Assembly: GCA_934169745.1 (NCBI GenBank) | Contig: CAKPOE010000002.1 | Location: forward strand, 1 to 64,000 | Origin: an uncultured Clostridia bacterium | Lineage (GTDB): Bacteria > Bacillota > Clostridia > TANB77 > UBA1234 | Direction of reading: 5' to 3' | DNA: 64,000 nt | In this document: piece after piece, positions 1-9,521 of the stretch | How positions within the stretch are numbered: the stretch's first letter is position 1 | How the letters are laid out: each line of letters starts with the position of its first letter | Notes under the pieces: generated by a model | Databases searched by the model: none | Told to the model about the DNA's origin: nothing | Seen by the model: only the letters and a program-made list of their open reading frames with translations | Position numbers and translations under genes: made by a program

Positions 1-2882
1 TCACCATTGTAATATACTTCAAATGGGAACTTAACTAACTTTTGTTTTGCAAATAACTTATTGTAATAAGCATCCTCGCCAAAATCTGTGTGTACGCCAT
101 GATTTGGAATTACTATAGTTACATTTGAATCTACTAAAACATTTGAATTACCTACAGTTGGGTCACAAGTTACTGGTGTATATTCTGAGTCTTCGTCATC
201 ATCTGAAGGTGTGTTACCTCCATCTGGTTGTTTTTGATATACGTATATCATTACTACGTTTTTATTATCAGGACTATCTGGTTTTACAGAAACTGTATAT
301 GTTCCTTTCAATGTTGGAGGTGTTGGTGGAACTTTTTCAACTACTTCACCATCAACAATTGCCTCTTTATTTACATAGTCTTTGCCTTTCAAATTCTTTG
401 ATGGAATATCCTTTTCTCTATCCAATTTTTCTTCGCTTTTTTCAGAATTTTTAACATTTCCATCTTTATCCTCAAATCTATGTTCTATTTCAACTTTCGG
501 ACTCACATAATAAATTATAACTTCTGTAATTTTATCTTTTTCAGTAGTAATTTTTTCTGTATATTTTGTTTTTGTGTATTCAATTCCTGATTGCAAATCC
601 TTATCTTTTCCATCTACTGTTATAATAGTATAATTTAGTAGTCCTTCTTTTGTAATTAATTTATTATCAACAGATATCGTTTCACCAGGTTTTGCTGAAA
701 TTAATTCTTCGTCTAGTATCTTTGCTTTGTAGCCACCTCCCTCTTTTTCAGGTCCAACTTGTATGTGCTTAACGTTTACACCAGAAGTTGGTTTATATAA
801 GAAAGTAATCAATTTCACTGTTTCTGTTGCTGTCAATGTGACAGAAAGACTATTTCCATCTTTCATATTGCCTATTAAACCATCTATGTTCGAATTTAAG
901 GTATCTTCTACTGTGTATCCAACACATTCATAAGTATCAACTTTTCTTGCTGTATACGTTTTATTTACACCACTTGTTGTAATTTCTACTTTTTCTAACT
1001 CATTGCTATACAATTTTTCATATGGAGCTGAATTCACTCTTCCAACCACTTGTACGTATGCTGGTTTTGAGTAATAAAACGTTACCGTTATACTTGATGT
1101 AATGTTAGAAAGTGTTGTGCCATCGCCAGTCTTCCTTTCAGAAGTGGCACCATTTGTGCTAACAGTAAATTCGTTAGTATACGTATAATCCGTTCCATAA
1201 GCCTTTAATGTACTATCCGACAATCTTGAAACAGAAAGAGAACCATTATACGCAAAATCATTTGGTGATGAATATGTTTTTGTTGTTAGCGTTCTTCCTA
1301 CTGAGCGGTCATAATGAATAACTGAAACAGTTAGTGCTCTTGAATACCAGAATGTTATTTCCTTATCTTCTTTTATATCTGTTATTGTTACTGAATCTGT
1401 ATAACTTTTATTTCCTTCTGGATATTCTACATATGAATACTTATAGCCATCAAAGTTTTCTTTGTATGCAATTGCACTGCCACCTTCATTTACTGTTTTC
1501 TGACTGCTAGATAATTCTTGGTTCGTTGTTAAGTCTCTATGTATAACAACTACTCTATAAGTCTTTGGTGTACTATCATCATCCTTTGGTCCTGGATCTT
1601 CCGAATCATTTCCTCCTGATGTGTATCTTCTTGTTGGAATTGAAACTGATATACCACTTAAATTAACATCTGTATAACATCTTCCTCTTGGTATTCCGCT
1701 AAAAGTTATTGTGTTGCCCGAAGTACTACCTGTTACAGTTGTTGTTCCTCCAATTGCACCACCACTAAAAAGATGTGTAGTATAACTTGATTCATTAAGC
1801 TTATATTTCTTAGCTACGTTACTATGCCATGTTGCATTATGTCTTGTAAAACTTGTACAACTCATCGTTCCACTAATCAATTTTCCATTTTCATCATATG
1901 GCGCATAATTAAATGTTATTGTAACAGATGATTGCCAACTAGGTTCAGAATTATATGGCGAATATGAAGACCATGTAGCCCAATTTGAATATGAACCACC
2001 TGTAACTCTAAGCTGTACGCCGCAAACTTTACAAGAGCCATATCCTAAAAATCTGTGTCCCTTACTGCAATCAGTTGTCGTATCTCCTGGTCTTTTATAT
2101 CCACATTCACATTTTCCTGATTTGAAGTCATGTTTTATATTGTGTATCCACCATACAGAATCACATTTAGTGCACTTCCAATATTCAGAATGAGTAGTAC
2201 TTTCTCTATTATCGTAATCATAATACTGTGGTATACAACTTGTCATTACGTGATAATTTTTATGACCAGAAACTATATTAGCCGCATTACATTTGGTAGT
2301 ATCCGCTGGTTTAGAATATGCACAAAGCAAACAAGTAATTGTTCCACCAAATTGGTGTTTAGCCCCCTTATTAATTTTAGAAACATTACACTTTGGACAT
2401 GTTATTTTTACGTCATGTGTTTCAGCTGTTTTATTAAAATATTCATAACTGATAACATCGAAGTGACTTGATTCAAAACGTTCAGTTGTACATTTGGGTA
2501 CTTTTGCACCACAATCCGTACAACTACCGTTTTTAAAATTATGTGGAGCCCTGCTAGAACTATTGGAAGTATAGCACATAGAACAATATTTCCAATGTTC
2601 TGTAGAATTGTTCCCCCATTTTGTATAACTATGGCTCTTTTTCTTAAGTATGTTATTTTTCAATGTTTTTCCGCAAAGTTTACATTTGGTGACAGAGGTA
2701 CCTGTCTTTGTACACGTCGCAGCACTTGTTATTTCGGTTTCTGTTTTTGAGTGTTTACACGAACCGCCTTCACCCCACAAGCTTGGCCTATTTATACTTA
2801 CTTTTGCTAAAGCTGTCACTCCTATTCCTAATATCAACGTTGCTACTATTAAGAACAGAAAAAATATTTTAGACTTTTTCAT
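1..2882 (-). CDS. Large secreted Cys/His-rich repeat protein (3' end outside window)
   Basis: The frame is open from an ATG at 2882 to the left edge, giving at least 960 residues with no stop. GGAGG sits about 13 bases upstream of the start. The N-terminus is a signal peptide (Lys-Lys followed by a hydrophobic stretch to about residue 28). Residues about 35-320 hold repeated CxxC pairs with spaced His residues, resembling degenerate zinc-ribbon repeats. From about 430 onward come tandem beta-rich modules of the MucBP or Listeria-Bacteroides repeat type (recurring V-x-V-x-H-x-D openings and F-W-Y-S or F-Y-Y-S-K ends). A cell-surface or secreted adhesin-like role is inferred. It resembles the 986-residue protein at 18156-21116 in its N-terminal half. 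Anchor and C-terminus are not visible. Confidence 0.8.
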   Translation of the reverse strand, partial: MKKSKIFFLFLIVATLILGIGVTALAKVSINRPSLWGEGGSCKHSKTETEITSAATCTKTGTSVTKCKLCGKTLKNNILKKKSHSYTKWGNNSTEHWKYCSMCYTSNSSSRAPHNFKNGSCTDCGAKVPKCTTERFESSHFDVISYEYFNKTAETHDVKITCPKCNVSKINKGAKHQFGGTITCLLCAYSKPADTTKCNAANIVSGHKNYHVMTSCIPQYYDYDNRESTTHSEYWKCTKCDSVWWIHNIKHDFKSGKCECGYKRPGDTTTDCSKGHRFLGYGSCKVCGVQLRVTGGSYSNWATWSSYSPYNSEPSWQSSVTITFNYAPYDENGKLISGTMSCTSFTRHNATWHSNVAKKYKLNESSYTTHLFSGGAIGGTTTVTGSTSGNTITFSGIPRGRCYTDVNLSGISVSIPTRRYTSGGNDSEDPGPKDDDSTPKTYRVVVIHRDLTTNQELSSSQKTVNEGGSAIAYKENFDGYKYSYVEYPEGNKSYTDSVTITDIKEDKEITFWYSRALTVSVIHYDRSVGRTLTTKTYSSPNDFAYNGSLSVSRLSDSTLKAYGTDYTYTNEFTVSTNGATSERKTGDGTTLSNITSSITVTFYYSKPAYVQVVGRVNSAPYEKLYSNELEKVEITTSGVNKTYTARKVDTYECVGYTVEDTLNSNIDGLIGNMKDGNSLSVTLTATETVKLITFLYKPTSGVNVKHIQVGPEKEGGGYKAKILDEELISAKPGETISVDNKLITKEGLLNYTIITVDGKDKDLQSGIEYTKTKYTEKITTEKDKITEVIIYYVSPKVEIEHRFEDKDGNVKNSEKSEEKLDREKDIPSKNLKGKDYVNKEAIVDGEVVEKVPPTPPTLKGTYTVSVKPDSPDNKNVVMIYVYQKQPDGGNTPSDDDEDSEYTPVTCDPTVGNSNVLVDSNVTIVIPNHGVHTDFGEDAYYNKLFAKQKLVKFPFEVYYNG

Positions 2883-2922
2883 TTTTTTATATTTTCCTCC
2901 TTTGTGCTTTATTTTCTACAAT

Positions 2923-2951
2923 ATTTTATCGTATTTTATTTTTTTGTACAA
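2923..2951 (-). promoter_or_regulatory. Sigma-A-type promoter of the large secreted protein
   Basis: On the minus strand TTGTAC (2951-2946) is followed after 17 bases by TAAAAT (2928-2923). It lies 40 bases upstream of the ATG at 2882. Both boxes are close to consensus and the spacing is ideal. Confidence 0.55.
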
Positions 2952-3005
2952 TATTTTTAAAGAAATTACTTGCAAAATTCCATAAATGTATTAAAGATAA
3001 ACAAA

Positions 3006-3038
3006 TGCCGTATAGGTCAATGTCGACCGCTACGGCAC
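3006..3038. repeat. Intergenic hairpin, possible terminator of popT
   Basis: TGCCGTA at 3006-3012 pairs with TACGGCA at 3032-3038, with an inner GGTC/GACC pairing. On the minus strand the hairpin is followed by a T-rich stretch, so it may end the DUF368 gene transcript. It resembles in style the hairpins at 25305 and 46033. Confidence 0.45.
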
Positions 3039-3052
3039 AATTTATATTTTCT

Positions 3053-3904
3053 TTATTTTGATAATTTTAATGCAGTGAAAAAGCCAGCAACAAATGTCAC
3101 TAATGAAATTAGAATTGTTCCTATTCCCACTTCTAAAAAGTTTGTTGGATAAAGAATTGCAACGGGCGAAGCCACTACTAATCCTATTATTCCCCAATAT
3201 GTAGTATTTGGATATTTTTTTAGCAATACTTCTATTATTTTAGAAACAATAAATATGCCAGCCAATACACCTATTCCAAATGGAATTAACATTTGAATTG
3301 ATGATAATACTTTGCCAAAATCAAAGGCTGTTAATGATTTTATAAATGAATTTATCGTTTGAATTATTGTTTCATAATAGCCAAGCATCATAAGAACCAT
3401 TGAACCACTAACGCCAGGTACTACCATTGTACCAGCTGATATAAAGCCTAGAACTAACATAAGTACAATTGAGCCTATCCCAAAACTAATTTCAACCACA
3501 TTGTTGTTTGTAGATGCCAATAACGTTGGAAATACTATAATCGCAACAAAAATTGCAAATGAAATTAAGTGTGTTACTTTAAATTTTTCGTTTTCAACTT
3601 TTTTCACAATCGGTGGAAGCCCCCCAAGTATAAGCCCAAGAAAAGCCATTACAGTTGGAACTCTATACTTGTCAAATAACATTTCAATCAAAAATGCCAA
3701 ACCAATTATCCCAATCAGTACGCCTATAACATATGGAAGTAATGTTTTAACACTATTTTTAAAATCTTTTTTCAAGTTTGTTACTGCAAAAATTATTTTA
3801 TCGTATATTCCCATTGACACAGCCATAGTACCACCACTAACTCCTGGAATAACATTTGCAATGCCAATTATTACGCCACGTAGTATTTCCTTTATATAAT
3901 TCAT
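3053..3904 (-). CDS. popT: DUF368 polytopic membrane protein (PopT-type polyprenyl-phosphate transporter)
   Basis: 283 residues with about eight hydrophobic segments. The N-terminus carries the DUF368 hallmark IANVIPGVSGGTMAV (residues about 15-29), and a second, similar PGVSGS element lies near residue 165, giving the family's internal two-fold repeat. DUF368 proteins have been described as undecaprenyl-phosphate transporters that return the lipid carrier to the inner leaflet for wall synthesis; the assignment here is by family. AGGAGGAG precedes the ATG. Gene order gives no functional clue: a promoterless gap separates it from rnj and a hairpin follows its stop. Confidence 0.88.
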   Translation of the reverse strand: MNYIKEILRGVIIGIANVIPGVSGGTMAVSMGIYDKIIFAVTNLKKDFKNSVKTLLPYVIGVLIGIIGLAFLIEMLFDKYRVPTVMAFLGLILGGLPPIVKKVENEKFKVTHLISFAIFVAIIVFPTLLASTNNNVVEISFGIGSIVLMLVLGFISAGTMVVPGVSGSMVLMMLGYYETIIQTINSFIKSLTAFDFGKVLSSIQMLIPFGIGVLAGIFIVSKIIEVLLKKYPNTTYWGIIGLVVASPVAILYPTNFLEVGIGTILISLVTFVAGFFTALKLSK

Positions 3905-3958
3905 AAGCTCCTCCTACAAATAGTTTTCAAACGTTCATAATTCTTTCTATCTCAACAC

Positions 3959-3989
3959 AATAGGCGCGGTATAAATACCAGCACCTATT
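3959..3989 (-). terminator. Hairpin downstream of rnj
   Basis: A long imperfect stem (AATAGG..GC..GGTAT against ATACC..GC..CCTATT) lies just after the RNase J stop. The minus-strand tail is not a clean T run, so terminator function is only moderately supported. Confidence 0.4.
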
Positions 3990-3997
3990 GCTTATGT

Positions 3998-5875
3998 TTA
4001 ATTATTTATTTCTGTAATTATCGGGATAATCATTGGATTTCTCTTTGTTCTTGAATATAAGAAATCATGCAAATCATCTTTAAGCATATTTTTTATTACA
4101 GTCCAATCTTTTGTTTTGCACTTTTCTAAACTTTTCTTTGCAACTTTCTTTATCTCGTCCATCAAATCTTCCGATTCTCTCACGTATACAAAACCTCTTG
4201 ATATAACATCTGGTCCAGATAAAATTTCTCCCGAATGTGCATCCATTGCCATCACTATAACTATAAGACCATCTTGTGATAAATGTTGTCTATCACGAAG
4301 AACTATATTTCCAACATCGCCAATTCCAAGTCCATCAATAAGGACCCTACCAGAAGGTACAGTTCCTGTAACCTTACAAAAATCCCTATCCAATTCTAGA
4401 ACCTTACCATTTGAAAGTAATGTAATATTTTCTTCTGGTATACCAACTTTCTTAGCTGTTTCAGAATGTGCTTTCAAATGTCTATACTCTCCATGTACTG
4501 GAATAAAATATTTTGGTTTTACTAGTGAAATCATCAATTTTTGTTCTTCAGCGCATGCGTGTCCTGAAACGTGTACATCAGCCAAAGAATGATATATTAC
4601 ATCAGCACCTATCTTGAACAAATCATCAATTACATTAGACACAAGTTTTTCATTACCAGGTATTGGGTGAGCCGAAATAATTACTAAATCATCCTTTGTA
4701 ACGCAAACTTTTTTGTGACTTCCTGCTGCCATTCTTGAAAGTCCAGACATGGTTTCGCCTTGACTTCCAGTAGTAATTAGCACAAGTCTCTCTGGTGGAT
4801 AATCATCGATATCTTCAATATCTATTAATACTCCATCAGGTATGTCCAAATAACCTAAATCTTTTGCAACAGTCATAACATTTAGCATGCTACGTCCACA
4901 AATTGCAACTTTTCTATTGTTATCCATTGCAGCATTTACAACTTGTTGTACACGGTGTACATTAGAAGCAAAAGTTGCAACAATAATTCTCTTTTTACAA
5001 TCTAAAAAGATTTCATCAAAAACTTTTCCAACACTACTCTCTGACATAGTATATCCAGGTCTTTCCGAGTTTGTACTATCAGACATAAGTGCCAAAACAC
5101 CTTTTGAACCAAGTTCTGCAAGTCTTGCAAAATCCATAACCTTTCCATCTATTGGTGTAAAGTCGACCTTAAAGTCTCCCGTATGAATTACTGTTCCTAC
5201 TGGCGTGTGAATTGCAACAGCAACTGAATCAGCAATACTGTGAGTTGTTTGTATAAATTCAACTTTCATGTTACCAATTGTAATAACATCTCCAGCTCTA
5301 ACACATTTCATTTTTGTTGTTCTTACCATCTTATGTTCTTCCAATTTAGTTTGTATTAATCCTAATGTTAATCTCGTTGCATAAATTGGAACATTAACCG
5401 CCTTTAATACATAAGGTATAGCTCCAATATGGTCTTCGTGACCATGTGTAATAACTATTGCTTTCAATCTTTCTTTGTTTTTTTCCAAGTAAGTTATATC
5501 TGGCATTACCAAGTCAACCCCTAGCATTTCATCTTCTGGAAATGCTATACCACAGTCTAGTAATATCATATCATCGCCATACTCAAAAACCGTCATGTTT
5601 TTGCCAACTTCTTCAAGACCGCCAAGTGGGATTATTTTAAGTCTTTCCCTTTTCAACTTATTTGTTTTTGGAGTAGTAAGTTTCTCTTCTATAACAGGTG
5701 TGATTTTCTTGCTTTTAGCCTGTTGCTTATTTGCTCCAACATTTTCTTTCTTTACATCGTTGCTATTTTTTTCTCTTTCCGCACTATTTTTATTTCTATT
5801 ATTTCTTCTGTAGTTACTTCTTCTTTGAACTTTCTTTTTTTCTACATTATCATTTGTCTTTAATTCTTCTGTCAA
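3998..5875 (-). CDS. rnj: Ribonuclease J
   Basis: 625 residues. RNase J is a zinc-dependent metallo-beta-lactamase/beta-CASP nuclease with endonuclease and 5'-3' exonuclease activity on mRNA and rRNA precursors. The metal-binding motif HGHEDH is at residues 144-149, preceded by the LDCGIAFPEDEMLGVD element and followed by the HTGDFK and SDSTNSERPG motifs and the beta-CASP region (GSQGE, HVSGH). An N-terminal extension of about 75 residues, rich in Lys, Arg, Asn and Glu and probably disordered, precedes the catalytic core and accounts for a length above the usual 555. The start is TTG at 5875, placed by AAAGGAG 8 bases upstream. It sits 15 bases after the deacetylase gene, so they may be co-transcribed. 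Confidence 0.96.
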   Translation of the reverse strand: MTEELKTNDNVEKKKVQRRSNYRRNNRNKNSAEREKNSNDVKKENVGANKQQAKSKKITPVIEEKLTTPKTNKLKRERLKIIPLGGLEEVGKNMTVFEYGDDMILLDCGIAFPEDEMLGVDLVMPDITYLEKNKERLKAIVITHGHEDHIGAIPYVLKAVNVPIYATRLTLGLIQTKLEEHKMVRTTKMKCVRAGDVITIGNMKVEFIQTTHSIADSVAVAIHTPVGTVIHTGDFKVDFTPIDGKVMDFARLAELGSKGVLALMSDSTNSERPGYTMSESSVGKVFDEIFLDCKKRIIVATFASNVHRVQQVVNAAMDNNRKVAICGRSMLNVMTVAKDLGYLDIPDGVLIDIEDIDDYPPERLVLITTGSQGETMSGLSRMAAGSHKKVCVTKDDLVIISAHPIPGNEKLVSNVIDDLFKIGADVIYHSLADVHVSGHACAEEQKLMISLVKPKYFIPVHGEYRHLKAHSETAKKVGIPEENITLLSNGKVLELDRDFCKVTGTVPSGRVLIDGLGIGDVGNIVLRDRQHLSQDGLIVIVMAMDAHSGEILSGPDVISRGFVYVRESEDLMDEIKKVAKKSLEKCKTKDWTVIKNMLKDDLHDFLYSRTKRNPMIIPIITEINN

Positions 5876-5890
5876 TCGAATTCTCCTTTC

Positions 5891-6889
5891 TTAATTTTCA
5901 AGTCTATAATATTTCATCTCAGGATTCTTCTCCATTTTCTCTAACCACCAATATAAATCACACTCAACTTCTTTATTACCACCTCTAGCGCGGACACGAG
6001 GTAATCTTAATAAATTTAATTTCTCATTGTTTGGTGCTAATGCTGGATTTGATCCTACTAATAAAATCGCCTTATTTTCATAAGTGGTGCCTTCATATTC
6101 ACCACTCTTAATATAATCTGCATATTCTTTAGATGAAATTCCGAACGGAAGCGCTAATGTGTCCACTATGTAACCATTAGCTAACTCAGAAACCTCTTTA
6201 GCGACAACACCTATTTCTTTTTGTATTTCTGCAGGCGTCGCTTTACTAAACTTAACGTGAGTATTGGTATGATTTCCAATCTCAAAACCTTTATCAATTA
6301 AGTATTGTAATTTTTCTGCTCTAGTACCCACACTTCCAAAATATCCAGTTCCATTTATAAAGAATGTTCCATTCAATCCGAAATCTGGGTGTTCCTTATA
6401 GAATTTCTCCATAACACCAACGGCAGAATCTGGATTGGCAACTAAATTTCCATTCTCGTCTTCAATTAAATTAAACTGTCCTTTACTTCCATCATCAAAA
6501 GTAAAAACTATTGGAGTACAGCCAACAGGTACTTTTATATCATTATTTATATAGTCCGTAAGAGATATAGAGCGATATCCTTTCTCATAAAGATATTCTA
6601 AGTCTTTATAAAAATTATCAAAAGACCTATTCCACTCATCTTTTCCTTCCTCTTTCGAGAACTTATGATACATTGCTATTATAATTTTACCCGCTTCATT
6701 ATACTTATAAACCTCAGGAGTAACAATTTCTTCTGGCTCTTTTTCATCATCAGAATTAGTATTCCCCTGTATTTCAATATCTGTTCGCTCAAAATTTTGT
6801 GTTTCTTTATTTGTTTTTCCGTTCTCACAACCAACGAGAATTAGTATAGCACAAATACCAATAATTGTCAACATAATTCTTCTATTCAT
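5891..6889 (-). CDS. Polysaccharide deacetylase (NodB) lipoprotein
   Basis: 332 residues. A lipobox (L-V-G-C, Cys21) after a hydrophobic segment predicts a lipoprotein on the outer membrane face. The NodB domain follows an acidic linker: FTFDDGS carries the catalytic and metal-binding Asp pair, and GNHTNTH gives the two metal-binding His residues, with LALPFG as the later family motif. Such enzymes remove N-acetyl groups from peptidoglycan or other surface glycans; the substrate cannot be told from sequence. An insertion after TFDDGS (ENGNLVANPDS) is typical of Clostridia versions. GAGGAGG lies upstream of the ATG. The next upstream gene encodes a glycoside-hydrolase-like surface protein, fitting a wall or glycan role. 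Confidence 0.9.
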   Translation of the reverse strand: MNRRIMLTIIGICAILILVGCENGKTNKETQNFERTDIEIQGNTNSDDEKEPEEIVTPEVYKYNEAGKIIIAMYHKFSKEEGKDEWNRSFDNFYKDLEYLYEKGYRSISLTDYINNDIKVPVGCTPIVFTFDDGSKGQFNLIEDENGNLVANPDSAVGVMEKFYKEHPDFGLNGTFFINGTGYFGSVGTRAEKLQYLIDKGFEIGNHTNTHVKFSKATPAEIQKEIGVVAKEVSELANGYIVDTLALPFGISSKEYADYIKSGEYEGTTYENKAILLVGSNPALAPNNEKLNLLRLPRVRARGGNKEVECDLYWWLEKMEKNPEMKYYRLEN

Positions 6890-6973
6890 ACCAAAACCTC
6901 CTCAAAATTATTGAATGTTCGTATATCGCCTAAGTTGGCAACACCTTCCAACATCTGTTTATGATTCTCGCAT

Positions 6974-8329
6974 TTATTCCACTACTTCTTTCTGCTCCTC
7001 TAGCTTTTTCTTTTCTTCTTCTTTCTTTTGTTCCTCTAGTAATTTTGCTTGATACTCTTCTTCGCTCATCCAATTTGCCTGTCCAAGTGCATCATAACAA
7101 TATTTATTACTTGGATCCCATAATGTAAATTCATCAATTCTCAAATCAAAACATGCTTGTATTTGGTCTTTAACTTGCTTTGTTCCGTATGTTATATAAT
7201 TGCCTTTACCAAGCCAAGAAGCAGTAAAATCTTGTAAATATGGGCGAATTATTGCTATATTTTCAACTTCTCCAAGTTCCGAAATTCTAGTTTTAGCATC
7301 TTTTAACGCTCCATAAATTATTCCATAAGGATTTGTATCTGGTCTTGCTATTTTATATTCATTATATGCATAGTGTGAAGGATAAACCATTGGACATATA
7401 ACATCAACAATTTGAGCTATTTTAGCAAAGTCTTGTCCTATGTTCTCGAAATCGCCTTTCTTTTTTGTTGTTATTCCAAACACGTCTACCGAAACAACTA
7501 CATTGTATTCTTTTAATTCTGACATCACTCTTTCTAAGAAACTGTTAATTGTATCAGCTTTTGTTTTTGTATCTGAATCAAAACCAAATGAAATTTGTTT
7601 TATCTTCCCCTCAGAAGATGGAAAACGAACATAATCAAATTGGATCTCATCAAATCCTAAAGTAGCAGCCTCTTTTGCCAAAGCGATTGGATATTCCCAT
7701 GAATCCTTATTATATGGATTAGGCCAATTATTGCCAGAATAATCTTTCCATACACTGCCATCAGCATAATGGTATGCATTTGCAGTATTGTTTTTTGCAT
7801 ATAATGGGTCTTTAAACGTAACTATTCTGCCTATCACATATATATCATTGTCATGAAATTCTTTTATTACATTTTCTATATTTGCAATCATACCTTGAGA
7901 AGCCTTTATATCTATAGCCGTTTGTACCTTAGAAGAATATGAAAGTCTACCAGCTTCGTCTTTTATATCAACCACAACAGCATTAAAACCATTCTCTTTT
8001 AAATTAGTAATAGTACTTTCTCTCTTGCTTTTTGTTCCTGCAGACCATCCAGTTAAATATACTGCCTTAGCTTTCACACTTTTCTTAGTGCTTTTATTTG
8101 CAGGATCTTCTTCATCATTTGACTTTTTTTCATTACCTTTATTTTCGTTTTCTTCTACATCCTTCTTATTTACATCATCAACTGGCAAATCTATAATCTG
8201 ATCGTTTTCATTGTCACCAGGCTCTCTGGACACGTTTTTTCTAACCTGCATAACGCCTAAAGCCACACCCAATGTGATAGCAAAAACAATAATAAAAATC
8301 ACAAAAATATTCCTTTTTTCGAAGTTCAT
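6974..8329 (-). CDS. DUF4015 putative glycoside hydrolase, membrane anchored
   Basis: 451 residues. Residues about 8-26 form a single membrane anchor; a charged, low-complexity linker follows to about residue 88. The DUF4015 TIM-barrel domain spans about 90-420: KAVYLTGWSAG opening strand, VVVDIKDEAG, FDEIQFDYVRFPSSEG (acidic residues where the hydrolase active site would be), ICPMVYPSHY, and LWDPSN near the end. The last 25 residues are a Lys/Glu-rich helix. DUF4015 is related to GH13-like and GH114-like folds; the substrate is unknown. AGGAGGGGG precedes the ATG. It lies divergent to sigH. Confidence 0.87.
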   Translation of the reverse strand: MNFEKRNIFVIFIIVFAITLGVALGVMQVRKNVSREPGDNENDQIIDLPVDDVNKKDVEENENKGNEKKSNDEEDPANKSTKKSVKAKAVYLTGWSAGTKSKRESTITNLKENGFNAVVVDIKDEAGRLSYSSKVQTAIDIKASQGMIANIENVIKEFHDNDIYVIGRIVTFKDPLYAKNNTANAYHYADGSVWKDYSGNNWPNPYNKDSWEYPIALAKEAATLGFDEIQFDYVRFPSSEGKIKQISFGFDSDTKTKADTINSFLERVMSELKEYNVVVSVDVFGITTKKKGDFENIGQDFAKIAQIVDVICPMVYPSHYAYNEYKIARPDTNPYGIIYGALKDAKTRISELGEVENIAIIRPYLQDFTASWLGKGNYITYGTKQVKDQIQACFDLRIDEFTLWDPSNKYCYDALGQANWMSEEEYQAKLLEEQKKEEEKKKLEEQKEVVE

Positions 8330-8437
8330 AAATCCATCCCCCTCCTAAATAAGTTATACCCTAAATTTGGTAAAATTACAAGTTAATAGACTATTTTTAC
8401 GAGTAAAATGTTCTAACTTTTAAAATCAAAATATTTG

Positions 8438-8467
8438 TTGACTTTATAAGGGTTTTGGCTGTATAAT
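8438..8467 (+). promoter_or_regulatory. Sigma-A promoter of sigH
   Basis: TTGACT (8438-8443), 18-base spacer, TATAAT (8462-8467), 40 bases upstream of the sigH start. AGGAGGT at 8493-8499 is the ribosome binding site. Confidence 0.75.
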
Positions 8468-8506
8468 ATGGCTAGACATTAGATAAAATTCTAGGAGGTA
8501 AAGCAG

Positions 8507-9172
8507 TTGTCATCAGATGTTGAAAAGAAATTTGAATTTGATATTGATGAATACGATAGTATTGACGAAGATAGAATAGCAATTAAAAAAATTAGGCAAG
8601 GTGATGTAAAAGCTTGTAATGAGCTAATGAAAAAGTATGAAAAGGTTGTAGATGGTATTGCAAGAAAATTCTTTGTACAAGGTGGAGACACCAGTGACTT
8701 ATCACAAGAAGGAATGATGGGACTTTTAAATGCTGTTAGGAGTTTTGATTTATCTAGAACAATACCTTTTAATGCTTTTGCAAAGAAATGCATTGAAAGA
8801 AGGGTCTTAACAGCCGTAAAAAATTCAACTAGACAAAAACATATACCACTTAATTCATCTATCTCACTTACGCAGGAAGCTTTTGGCGATTCAGATGATG
8901 GTAGACAAGTTATAGATGTTATAAGAATTGAAGCCCCAGACGTTGCGGAAACTGTTGCAGCCAAAGAAACATTTTCTCAAATATACGAAAAAATGGGTAC
9001 TGTTCTTAGTCCACTTGAAAAGAACGTTTTTAGATACAGACTAGATGGCTATTCGTACGAACAAATGGCAAAGAAACTAGGGACAACAGAAAAAGCAATT
9101 GATAATGCTGTTCAGAGAATAAAAGGAAAAGTAAATAAACACATTATTGGAAGTGATGAATTAGAAAGATAA
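8507..9172 (+). CDS. sigH: RNA polymerase sigma-H (sigma-30) factor
   Basis: 221 residues, the usual length for SigH. In Bacillus and Clostridia SigH starts sporulation and post-exponential gene expression. Sigma region 2 spans about 45-115 (GDTSDLSQEGMMGLLNAVRSFD, with the -10 recognition helix in FNAFAKKCIERRV) and region 4 about 165-215 (LSPLEKNVFRYRLDGYSYEQMAKKLGTTEKAIDNAVQRI, a helix-turn-helix). The start is TTG at 8507, chosen because AGGAGGT is 7 bases upstream and no ATG lies nearby. The acidic N-terminus is longer than in Bacillus. tRNA-Thr follows 10 bases after the stop, suggesting read-through into the tRNA. Confidence 0.9.
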   Translation: MSSDVEKKFEFDIDEYDSIDEDRIAIKKIRQGDVKACNELMKKYEKVVDGIARKFFVQGGDTSDLSQEGMMGLLNAVRSFDLSRTIPFNAFAKKCIERRVLTAVKNSTRQKHIPLNSSISLTQEAFGDSDDGRQVIDVIRIEAPDVAETVAAKETFSQIYEKMGTVLSPLEKNVFRYRLDGYSYEQMAKKLGTTEKAIDNAVQRIKGKVNKHIIGSDELER

Positions 9173-9182
9173 CAAACAATTC

Positions 9183-9258
9183 GCTTCCATAGCTCAGTTG
9201 GCAGAGTGCATCCTTGGTAAGGATGAGGTCACGGGTTCGACTCCCGTTGGAAGCTCCA
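9183..9258 (+). tRNA. tRNA-Thr (anticodon GGT), CCA encoded
   Basis: Acceptor stem GCTTCCA pairs with TGGAAGC, the D arm is AGCTCAGTTGGCAGAGT, the anticodon stem CATCC/GGATG holds the loop TTGGTAA with anticodon GGT, and the T arm is CGGGTTCGACTCCCG. The 3' CCA is encoded (9256-9258). 76 bases. Reads ACC and ACT threonine codons. Confidence 0.97.
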
Positions 9259-9273
9259 TACTGATAAATACGT

Positions 9274-9313
9274 AAAAGCTGGTCATATCATACGCTTGAC
9301 CAGCTTTTATTTT
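9274..9313. terminator. Bidirectional terminator between tRNA-Thr and 6S RNA
   Basis: AAAAGCTGGTCA (9274-9285) pairs perfectly with TGACCAGCTTTT (9297-9308), an 11-base loop between, followed on the plus strand by ATTTTT. The symmetry with A and T ends lets it stop transcripts from both sides. Confidence 0.85.
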
Positions 9314-9320
9314 TAAACAA

Positions 9321-9515
9321 AAAGATACCCCACATAAGCCGTCTACATGAGCGAATTTAAGAGCCTGTTTTCACAGGTGGGTGTCATCCTTGATACTTCC
9401 GGGCTTCTCAATACTTTTGCTTGAGCTTGCACACCATATCTAGAGCACTTGACTCCCCTTAAATTTAGATGTTGGTTCTAAATAAAACTCAAGTGATACG
9501 TACTTCGTAGGGTTA
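9321..9515 (-). ncRNA. ssrS: 6S RNA (ssrS)
   Basis: On the minus strand this roughly 195-base RNA folds as one long rod: the two ends pair (CCC..AC..AAG..CGT against ACG..CTT..GT..GGG, then CTC/GAG and TAAAT/ATTTA), leaving a central bubble. The apical part reads GGTGTGCAAGCTCAA then TTGAGAAGCCCGG and later GACACCCACC, which closely parallels the E. coli 6S segments GGTGAGCATGCTC, CCGAGAAGCC and GACACATTCACC as I remember them. 6S RNA binds housekeeping RNA polymerase as a promoter mimic. Ends are approximate: the 5' end is set by the promoter, the 3' end by a T run. Confidence 0.82.
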
Positions 9516-9521
9516 TTTTTA

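Noticed and set aside
3501..3899. Open frame on the plus strand opposite popT
   Set aside because: It is antisense to a well-supported DUF368 gene, has no ribosome binding site and no recognisable domain.
9321..9515. 6S RNA read on the plus strand as part of the tRNA transcript
   Set aside because: The fold works either way, but the conserved apical motif, a good promoter and the expected start all lie on the minus strand.
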